11,379 nt of DNA from JAMXLO01 sp035511435 (GTDB lineage Bacteria > Pseudomonadota > Alphaproteobacteria > Acetobacterales > Acetobacteraceae). Location: contig DATKFJ010000077.1 in the NCBI GenBank assembly GCA_035511435.1, forward strand, positions 1 to 11,379, read 5' to 3'. The notes under the pieces were generated by a model, which had not been told where the DNA came from, searched no databases, and worked only from the letters and a program-made list of their open reading frames with translations. The stretch's first letter is position 1. Every line of letters begins with the position of its first letter. A program made the position numbers and the translations under genes. This document shows, one piece after another, positions 6,825 through 11,379 of this stretch.

Positions 6825-7736
6825 TCAGGCTAGGAAATCCCGCGTCGCCTGAAGGAACGGTTCCAGCCGGTCGTGATGTACCCAATGGCCCGCGCCGTCC
6901 ATGCCAAGCACGCGCGCGTCGCTGAAATAGCCGGCGCGACCGTCCTGCGCCGGATCCTTCGCCCAGCTTTCGCGGCCGTGGATCAGTAGTGTCGGGCAGG
7001 TGATGCGCGACCACAGATCGGCGATTTCCTCACGCGTCATGTCATAGGGCGGCCAGACGCGGACATAGTTGTCGAACTTCCAGCTATAGGTGCCGTCCTC
7101 GTTCTGGTTCACGCCGTGTTGGGTCAGATGCCGCGCCTGTTCGGCTGACAGATGCGGGTTCTCTTCCTGCATGCGGCGCAGGGCGTCCTCGATCGACGCA
7201 TAGCGTCGCGGCAGCCGCCCGGACAGCGAGCGCTGCTCGTCGATCCAGTCGCGCATGCGTTCGTCGATGGTGGTCCGTGGCTTGGTGCCCGCTGCGCGCG
7301 GGGCGGGGCCGAGACCTTCGATCACCACGAGACGGCGGATCGCGTCAGGGTAGATGCCGGCGTAGCGCAGCGCGATGTTGCCGCCGAGTGAATGGGCGAT
7401 GATGGAGACCGGTGCCAGCACCTGCTGATGGATGAGTTGTGCCAGGTCGTAAATGTAGTTCGCCATCACGTAGTGGCCGGACGCCGCCCAGGCGGAGTCG
7501 CCGTGGCCGCGCAGGTCGGGGGCAATGATGTGGTACTGGTCGCGCAGCGCGGCCGCCACCCAGTCCCAGTTGCGGCAATGGTCGCGCCCGCCGTGCAGCA
7601 GGAGCAGCGGCGGCGCGGACGGGTTGCCCCAGTCCACATAATGCAGGCGCAGCCGCTGCGAGAAGTAGATGCGCGAGGTTGGGCCGGCCGACTCCATGCT
7701 CAGATTTGCCGCCAATGGTTCGATCCCTCGTGACAT
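6825..7736 (-). CDS. Alpha/beta-fold hydrolase
   Basis: This is a soluble alpha/beta hydrolase of 303 residues if the ATG at 7736 is used. Other in-frame starts are 7829 and 7697; none has a strong ribosome binding site. I chose 7736 because the reading upstream of it looks non-homologous. Visible elements are the oxyanion region LLLLHGGRDHCRNWD (44-58), the strand and turn IIAPDLRGHGDS (70-81), the nucleophile elbow IIAHSLGGN with Ser116, and the catalytic His284 in DGAGHWVHHD. The acid after the sixth strand is not a clear Asp: LIHGRESWAKDP offers Glu256 or Asp261. The order resembles the MhpC/epoxide-hydrolase/haloalkane-dehalogenase group but gives no substrate. No signal peptide is evident. 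It is the first gene of the possible operon with glgP and the amidohydrolase, so the promoter should lie in the 7737-8125 region. Confidence 0.88.
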   Translation of the reverse strand: MSRGIEPLAANLSMESAGPTSRIYFSQRLRLHYVDWGNPSAPPLLLLHGGRDHCRNWDWVAAALRDQYHIIAPDLRGHGDSAWAASGHYVMANYIYDLAQLIHQQVLAPVSIIAHSLGGNIALRYAGIYPDAIRRLVVIEGLGPAPRAAGTKPRTTIDERMRDWIDEQRSLSGRLPRRYASIEDALRRMQEENPHLSAEQARHLTQHGVNQNEDGTYSWKFDNYVRVWPPYDMTREEIADLWSRITCPTLLIHGRESWAKDPAQDGRAGYFSDARVLGMDGAGHWVHHDRLEPFLQATRDFLA

Positions 7737-7809
7737 CCAACGACAGCCTGCAACGCCGGCGCCTGTCCTACAACGGGCGCAGGCCCGCAAGTGATTCGTC
7801 TGCAGCACC

Positions 7810-7828
7810 TGTACCGCTCCGTGGTACA
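7810..7828. promoter_or_regulatory. Candidate operator dyad upstream of the hydrolase
   Basis: TGTACC and GGTACA form a perfect 6-bp inverted repeat around a 7-bp spacer, 74 bp upstream of the chosen hydrolase start. Its size suits a dimeric repressor. No regulator gene is nearby and the assignment is inference. Confidence 0.3.
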
Positions 7829-7921
7829 TTGCCCGGTCTCGCGCAGCACAGCACAGATAAAACCGCGGTTGCCGTGTCCATGCGGTTCTTCCGGCCGTGT
7901 CCCACGCTTGACGGAGTTTGG

Positions 7922-7977
7922 GGTCACACGAGCCTGGATCGCCAACCTATGACCTGCGCCGTTCGGCAAGTGTGACC
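7922..7977. repeat. Long-spaced 8-bp inverted repeat
   Basis: GGTCACAC (7922-7929) and GTGTGACC (7970-7977) are perfect reverse complements separated by 40 bp. They could be a looping operator pair or the ends of a small decayed element. No flanking target duplication is evident. Confidence 0.35.
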
Positions 7978-8056
7978 TGGTCGGCACTCTATTCGCCAAG
8001 ACCGATGTTAACGATCAATTAAGCATCTGCTCTAAGTATCAACTTCAGCCCGAGCG

Positions 8057-8069
8057 GCGCCTCAGGCGC
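8057..8069. promoter_or_regulatory. 13-bp palindrome upstream of the PhyH gene
   Basis: GCGCCT-C-AGGCGC is a perfect 6-1-6 dyad ending 56 bp before the PhyH start codon. It could be an operator, or a small hairpin in the 5' leader if transcription starts in the AT-rich stretch at 8003-8040. Confidence 0.3.
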
Positions 8070-8125
8070 AGTTATCATACAGCGTCGTCGTCGAGCGCAG
8101 TGTAAAATGCGGAGCGGCCACACCC

Positions 8126-9082
8126 ATGGCATTCCAGAGCAAATTTGGCGGTTTTTGGATCGACGATGCGGATCACGATTTGGTCGTGAGGAAATTGGCA
8201 CTCGTCCGCGATCCAACTATTCGAGAGCAGGTCCGTCAGTTCGCTCGCGACGGATACGTCATCATCCGGAACGCGATCGATGAGGCGAGCATAAACGACT
8301 ATCTCCGTCACTACGAGCGGGCAGCGGATACTGCCGGTGCATTGCAGATCGAGGTGCCGACAAGGGGAGGCAGACAGGACTTCACTCGCGAAAAGAGCCT
8401 GATTCCCGGCTCCAAAGTCCTGGACACCGCCATGCTGCTGCAATGCGGTGACGATGTGTGCTTCGCGCCGAAGGCGACGGCATTCCTGCGGGCGATCTTC
8501 GAGGACGCTGCGCTGGCGTTTCAGACGCTGCATTTCGAAGTGGGATCGACGCAGGCGATCCACCAGGACACTGCCTACGTTGTGGTGGCGCACGAACCAC
8601 TAAAGCTGATTGCGAGCTGGATAGCATTGCAGGACGTCGAACCAGGTTCCGGCGAACTTGTCTACTACAGCGGCGGCCATCGCATTCCGGAATATCAATA
8701 TGCCAACGGCGAATCGAAACACTGGAATGTTCAGCGCGACGGCCAGGAGGTGCATAACGGACATCTCCGTTATCTGAAGGAGCAAATCGCTGCGCGTAAG
8801 TTGCCGGAAGGCCGCTTCCTGCCGAAGAAAGGCGACGTCCTGTTTTGGCATGCCGACCTGCCACATGGCGGCAGCCCGATCACGTCGCCGGGGACGCTCA
8901 GGCGGTCCCTTGTCACGCACTACTGCCCGAAATCGCTACGGCCGCACTATTGCGATTTCATTCCGATGGACTGGCGTGTTGCAACCGACGCACGGGACGG
9001 CAACGCCTTCATGTCACTGTATTATCCACCATCGCGCTTGAGCGCGGAAACTTCAACGGAAGGCCGGTTTGTTTTGACCTGA
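8126..9082 (+). CDS. Phytanoyl-CoA dioxygenase (PhyH)-family Fe(II)/2-oxoglutarate oxygenase
   Basis: This 318-residue cytosolic oxygenase is of the PhyH family, members of which hydroxylate small molecules using Fe(II), O2 and 2-oxoglutarate. The N-terminal region RQFARDGYVIIRNAID (38-53) is the typical family opening. The iron site is AIHQDTAY with His146 and Asp148, and the distal histidine is in WHADLPHGGS (His247). Arg259/Arg260 in GTLRRSLVTHY are placed to bind the 2-oxoglutarate carboxylate. The facial triad is therefore complete and the enzyme is probably active; the substrate is unknown. GGAG (8111-8114) lies 11 nt before the ATG, a slightly long spacing. It is the only complete plus-strand gene in the window and stands alone between non-coding stretches, with visibly less GC-biased codons than its neighbours. 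Horizontal acquisition is possible but not shown. Confidence 0.9.
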   Translation: MAFQSKFGGFWIDDADHDLVVRKLALVRDPTIREQVRQFARDGYVIIRNAIDEASINDYLRHYERAADTAGALQIEVPTRGGRQDFTREKSLIPGSKVLDTAMLLQCGDDVCFAPKATAFLRAIFEDAALAFQTLHFEVGSTQAIHQDTAYVVVAHEPLKLIASWIALQDVEPGSGELVYYSGGHRIPEYQYANGESKHWNVQRDGQEVHNGHLRYLKEQIAARKLPEGRFLPKKGDVLFWHADLPHGGSPITSPGTLRRSLVTHYCPKSLRPHYCDFIPMDWRVATDARDGNAFMSLYYPPSRLSAETSTEGRFVLT

Positions 9083-9244
9083 TCTCGCAGGATCATAAAG
9101 GCCAGTGGTTTCGGCAGCGCGATCGAGTGAAGTGGGCGAGTGAAGTGGGGCCGATCAGTGACGATTGGACGTCGTGTTCGTCTATCCATGCACCATCGCC
9201 GTAGTCACTCGATAGTCCTTGCGGCTTCGCTTTGCCGGCTTGCC
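9083..9244. other. Convergent intergenic segment between PhyH and amidase
   Basis: This 162-bp spacer separates two convergent stop codons. It contains one tandem repeat (9124-9149). I found no strong hairpin with a T-run, so the transcripts may end by Rho or overlap. Confidence 0.45.
9124..9149. repeat. Perfect tandem duplication of a 13-mer
   Basis: CGAGTGAAGTGGG occurs twice head to tail (9124-9136 and 9137-9149) with no mismatch, in the non-coding spacer after PhyH. It looks like a small slippage duplication. Confidence 0.75.
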
Positions 9245-10639
9245 TCACGCGATCGGCGGCCGCATCTTGTGCCACTCGGTCCCGCGTTCATACGCCGCGG
9301 CAACCCGAAGCACAGTCGCATCGTCGTAATACCGACCGACGAACTGCACTGACACGGGCAGCCCATTGCTTGCCAGCCCCGCCATCATCGCCAACGCCGG
9401 ATGCCCGGTCACGTTGAACGGCGTGCGTGCCTGGCGCGGATAGGTTCGCAGGGTTTCCGCCGCGTCCTCGATACGGCTTGCCGGGTCCATCGAACTCGCA
9501 CACAGCAGGATATCGCAATCGCGGAACAGCTCCTCGACCGCCGCGATCATCTGCAAGCGCCGACGCTGCGCGCCGACATAATCGCCGGCATTCATGAACG
9601 CGCCAGGCAGCAGCCGCTGGCGCGTGTATTGGCCATAATCGCCGGGACGCGAGCGCAGCCACGGCGCATGAATCGACCAGGCCTCGCTGCACAGGATCAC
9701 CCGGTTCACCGCGGCGAATTCGTTAAGCGTCGGCAACGAGACCGTGCGCACCTCAGCCCCCTCGGCTTGCAGCACGCGCGCCGCGTCTTCCACCGCCGCG
9801 GTCACCTCGGGATGCGCCGGCTTGTCGAGCTCGTGAAAATGCCGGACGAAGCCGACGCGCAGATCGCGCACGCCGCGATCCAGCATGCGGCCGAAATGTC
9901 GCGCGCTGGTCGCAGCACTGCCGGGATCGGCCGGATCATGCCCGGCGATCGCATCCAGCAGCAGTGCGTTGTCCGCCACGGTGCGGGTCAGCGGCCCGAC
10001 ATGATCCAGCGTGAATGACAGCGGGAACACACCGCGCCGCGAAACCAGACCATAGGTCGGCTTCAGTCCGACAATGCCGCAGGCACTCGCCGGATTACGC
10101 ACCGATCCGCCGGTGTCGGAGCCCAGCGCCAGCGGAAACAGCCCCGCGCACACACCGGCGCCGGAGCCCGACGATGAGCCGCCCGGATGATGCTCGGGGT
10201 TCCATGGATTGCGCGCCGGTGGGAACGGCAGATCGAAGCTGGGACCGCCGATGGCGAACTCATGGGTGGACAGCTTGCCCAGGATGATCGCGCCGGCCTG
10301 CCGCAGCTTCGCCACCGCCACCGAATCCGCCGCCGCAATGTTGTCGAGCAGGATCTTCGAATGGCAGGTGGTCGGCAGGCCGGCGACGTCGAAAATGTCC
10401 TTGATGCCGACCGGCACGCCATGCAGTGGCCCGCGTCCGCGCCCCGCGACGATCTCGGCTTCGGCCGCGCGCGCGGCACTCATCGCAGCGTCGGCGTCCA
10501 GCCGGATGAATGCATGCAGCTTAGGATCGAGCCGATCGATCCGTGCCAGCAGCGCCGTGAGCAATTCGACCGGCGACAGCTTGCGTGCGGCGAATTGGCG
10601 TGCCGCTTCCGTGGCGGTCAGCCAGTGTAGTTCGCTCAT
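9245..10639 (-). CDS. Amidase-signature family amidase (GatA/AtzE-like)
   Basis: This 464-residue amidase-signature hydrolase cleaves amide bonds through a Ser-cisSer-Lys triad. The triad is complete: Lys80 in GVPVGIKDIFDVAG, cis-Ser155 in HHPGGSSSGSGAG, and nucleophile Ser179 in GSDTGGSVRNPA. The block GIVGLKPTYGLVSRRGVFPL (188-207) and the LDHVGPLTRTVAD segment are standard for the family. Length is close to AtzE and GatA (about 460-490). Its ATG overlaps the stop of the upstream 60-residue gene by ATGA, which indicates translational coupling. A small upstream partner is the arrangement known for AtzG-AtzE and resembles GatC-GatA. No GatB gene is in the window, so a catabolic amidase role is likelier than tRNA amidation. 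The substrate cannot be assigned. Confidence 0.92.
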   Translation of the reverse strand: MSELHWLTATEAARQFAARKLSPVELLTALLARIDRLDPKLHAFIRLDADAAMSAARAAEAEIVAGRGRGPLHGVPVGIKDIFDVAGLPTTCHSKILLDNIAAADSVAVAKLRQAGAIILGKLSTHEFAIGGPSFDLPFPPARNPWNPEHHPGGSSSGSGAGVCAGLFPLALGSDTGGSVRNPASACGIVGLKPTYGLVSRRGVFPLSFTLDHVGPLTRTVADNALLLDAIAGHDPADPGSAATSARHFGRMLDRGVRDLRVGFVRHFHELDKPAHPEVTAAVEDAARVLQAEGAEVRTVSLPTLNEFAAVNRVILCSEAWSIHAPWLRSRPGDYGQYTRQRLLPGAFMNAGDYVGAQRRRLQMIAAVEELFRDCDILLCASSMDPASRIEDAAETLRTYPRQARTPFNVTGHPALAMMAGLASNGLPVSVQFVGRYYDDATVLRVAAAYERGTEWHKMRPPIA

Positions 10640-10818
10640 AGCCCTGTCCCCGCGCGCATCGGCGGCCAGGGTTCGGCAGCGGGATCGGTGGGATAGGCGA
10701 TGCCATCCTGGTTCCCAAGCGCCTGTTCGGCAGCTATGGCGACATCGTCCGGAAATTCCGTCAGTGCCTTGTCCAAGCCGGCAGCGCGCGCCAGTTTCGC
10801 GACCAGGTCTTTGTCCAT
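10636..10818 (-). CDS. Small GatC/AtzG-like protein paired with the amidase
   Basis: This 60-residue protein is encoded from the ATG at 10818; AGGAGA lies 6 nt upstream, which makes this start much better than the in-frame start near 10935. It opens with a helical, charged segment (MDKDLVAKLARAAGLDKAL), continues with a second predicted helix (about 24-37), and ends in a proline-rich tail, DPAAEPWPPMRAG. That plan, helix(es) then a 'P-EP-P--R' tail, resembles AtzG and DUF4089 small subunits that wrap and stabilise AtzE-type amidases, and more distantly GatC. The stop overlaps the amidase start as ATGA, so the two are translated together and probably form a complex. Similarity is by eye and weak. 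The gene call is strong because of the start signal and the coupling. Confidence 0.72.
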   Translation of the reverse strand: MDKDLVAKLARAAGLDKALTEFPDDVAIAAEQALGNQDGIAYPTDPAAEPWPPMRAGTGL

Positions 10819-10882
10819 TCCGCTCTCCTGTACCCTGACGAGGCAGATCATGCGATCAGTGGCGGACGAACGGAAGCCAAAC

Positions 10883-10918
10883 AAAAAAGGGGCGGTGCGG
10901 CTTTTCGCCACACCGCCC
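10883..10918 (-). terminator. Intrinsic-terminator hairpin in the leader of the amidase pair
   Basis: On the minus strand GGGCGGTG (from 10918) pairs perfectly with CACCGCCC (to 10890). After one mismatch an inner GGC/GCC stem closes a 5-nt loop. The hairpin is followed directly by six Ts (10888-10883). This is a strong Rho-independent terminator by shape. It lies 64 bp upstream of the small amidase-partner gene, pointing into it, and no gene ends in front of it. It may therefore be an attenuator in a 5' leader, or end a short RNA or antisense transcript from the CoA-transferase side. Confidence 0.7.
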
Positions 10919-10967
10919 AAGGAAGTCGTGCCCAACTAGGGGCGCGACATCGGGGAGGAAACAGGAC

Positions 10968-10983
10968 ACCGGCCAGAGCCGGT
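10968..10983. other. Hairpin upstream of the leader terminator
   Basis: ACCGGC and GCCGGT form a perfect 6-bp stem with a 4-nt loop, 49 bp upstream (minus-strand sense) of the terminator hairpin. On a minus-strand transcript the two would be consecutive stem-loops. It could also be a DNA-level dyad. Confidence 0.4.
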
Positions 10984-10990
10984 TCCGTGA

Positions 10991-11027
10991 GCGGTAATAT
11001 GGCGGTAAAACATTTACCAAATGGTAA
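10991..11027. promoter_or_regulatory. Clustered GGTAA/TTACC half-sites: candidate operator
   Basis: GCGGTAA occurs at 10991-10997 and again at 11002-11008, 11 bp apart, about one helical turn. The second copy is part of a perfect 6-3-6 palindrome, GGTAAA-ACA-TTTACC (11004-11018). Its right arm also forms a second dyad, TTACC-AAAT-GGTAA (11014-11027). This AT-rich cluster lies about 70 bp before the CoA-transferase start in a divergent spacer. It is the best candidate in the window for a repressor operator, possibly shared by both directions. The cognate regulator is not in the window. Confidence 0.5.
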
Positions 11028-11054
11028 CGGCGGCGTGCCTCCCCGCCGATTTTT
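11028..11054 (+). terminator. Weak terminator-like hairpin with T-run before the CoA-transferase
   Basis: CGGCGG (11028-11033) and CCGCCG (11043-11048) form a 6-bp GC stem with a 9-nt loop, followed by ATTTTT on the plus strand. The shape is that of a modest intrinsic terminator, 40 bp upstream of the CoA-transferase start. It may be a leader structure, or a stop for transcription arriving from the left. The short stem and GC-rich background make chance possible. Confidence 0.35.
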
Positions 11055-11094
11055 CGTTCACAATGATCACAATTTCACGAACCTGGAGCGCCCG

Positions 11095-11379
11095 ATGCTC
11101 GTTCCGCCCAACCGCACCGGCCCTCTGGTCGGCTTGAAGGTGCTGGAAATCGGCCACTACATCGCCGCACCGTTCTGCACCCGCATCCTTGCCGACCTCG
11201 GTGCCGAGGTTATCAAGTTGGAACCGCCCGGAGGCGATCCGTTCCGCGGTTGGGGTGCGGCGGTGAACGGGCACTCGGTGTGGTTCAGCGTGCACGGCCG
11301 CAACAAGCTTTCCGTCGTGCTGGACCTGAAGCGCGACCGTGAGACGGTGCTGCGGCTGGCTGCACGCGCGGATGTGCTG
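11095..11379 (+). CDS. Class III (CaiB/BaiF) CoA-transferase, N-terminal part
   Basis: The reading frame opens at ATG 11095 with GGAG (11085-11088) 6 nt upstream and stays open for 95 codons to the window edge. GLKVLEIGHYIAAPFCTRIL followed by ADLGAEVIKLEPPGGDPFRG is the characteristic N-terminal CoA-binding fold of family III CoA-transferases such as CaiB, Frc and BaiF. These move CoA between carboxylic acids in the cytoplasm through an aspartyl-CoA intermediate. The catalytic Asp (near residue 170 in the family) lies beyond the window, so neither activity nor substrate can be judged. It is divergent from the amidase pair and shares a 276-bp spacer with operator-like symmetry. Confidence 0.9.
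   Translation, partial: MLVPPNRTGPLVGLKVLEIGHYIAAPFCTRILADLGAEVIKLEPPGGDPFRGWGAAVNGHSVWFSVHGRNKLSVVLDLKRDRETVLRLAARADVL

Larger units (their letters stand above)
7737..8125. promoter_or_regulatory. Divergent intergenic region between the hydrolase and PhyH genes
   Basis: About 390 bp carry no credible gene; the open frames crossing it on both strands have no recognisable protein. It should hold promoters for the minus-strand hydrolase unit and the plus-strand PhyH gene. It contains three dyads: TGTACC-N7-GGTACA at 7810-7828, GGTCACAC-N40-GTGTGACC at 7922-7977, and GCGCCT-C-AGGCGC at 8057-8069. The stretch 8003-8040 is noticeably AT-richer than its surroundings and is the likeliest promoter site for PhyH, but no clear -35/-10 pair stands out. 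Confidence 0.45.

Noticed and set aside
7806..7830. LuxR-type lux box at the TGTACC dyad
   Set aside because: The spacing and central bases do not fit the 20-bp lux-box pattern, and no luxR or luxI gene is in view.
7679..7999. Overlapping open frames of about 98 codons on both strands as a small gene
   Set aside because: No ribosome site, no recognisable protein, and they overlap the hydrolase start; treated as regulatory DNA.
10819..10935. N-terminal extension of the small amidase partner to about 10935
   Set aside because: It would run through the strong terminator hairpin, whereas the ATG at 10818 has a well-placed AGGAGA.
1..11379. CRISPR array, tRNA, rRNA, prophage or toxin-antitoxin pair
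   Set aside because: No regularly spaced repeats, cloverleaf-like segments, phage structural genes or small coupled toxin-like genes were seen; the only small coupled pair is the amidase and its partner.

Overview
The window is GC-rich and densely coding. Its gene styles point to an alphaproteobacterium, most plausibly an Acetobacteraceae/Rhodospirillales-type genome: a DinB polymerase with an N-terminal zinc ribbon, an IS630-type transposase, an IS110-family remnant, and amidase and CoA-transferase genes. That placement is inference from protein style; there is no rRNA or marker gene here.

Left part (1-2980): the start of an IS630-type transposase gene runs off the left edge (minus strand). 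About 120 bp from it is the 3' end of dinB (DNA polymerase IV), which follows a ROK-family sugar kinase in a likely two-gene minus-strand unit. Behind these lies a decayed IS110-family transposase remnant. Its conserved C-terminal domain is split into a plus-strand piece and a minus-strand piece, as if the tail had been inverted in place.

Middle part (2981-7736): three minus-strand genes lie in series, in transcription order an alpha/beta hydrolase, glycogen phosphorylase (glgP) and a cytosine-deaminase-like amidohydrolase. They are close enough (49 and 78 bp gaps) to be one operon. The amidohydrolase keeps four histidines of its family but has lost the acidic active-site residues expected from cytosine deaminase. 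No other glycogen gene is visible.

Right part (7737-11379): a roughly 390-bp non-coding region with several dyad symmetries precedes a lone plus-strand phytanoyl-CoA dioxygenase-like (PhyH) gene. Convergent to it is a minus-strand pair: a 60-residue GatC/AtzG-like small protein overlapping by ATGA an amidase-signature enzyme with an intact Lys-Ser-Ser triad. Divergent from that pair is the start of a class III (CaiB/BaiF) CoA-transferase, cut by the right edge. The 276-bp divergent spacer holds a 15-bp palindrome cluster, a strong intrinsic-terminator hairpin in the leader of the amidase pair, and a weaker terminator-like hairpin in front of the CoA-transferase. It is the most regulation-dense non-coding stretch here.

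Overall this looks like ordinary metabolic chromosome touched by mobile elements. I see no CRISPR, tRNA, rRNA, prophage or clearly novel multi-gene system. The best leads are the amidase/CoA-transferase control region, the altered amidohydrolase site and the internally inverted IS110 relic.
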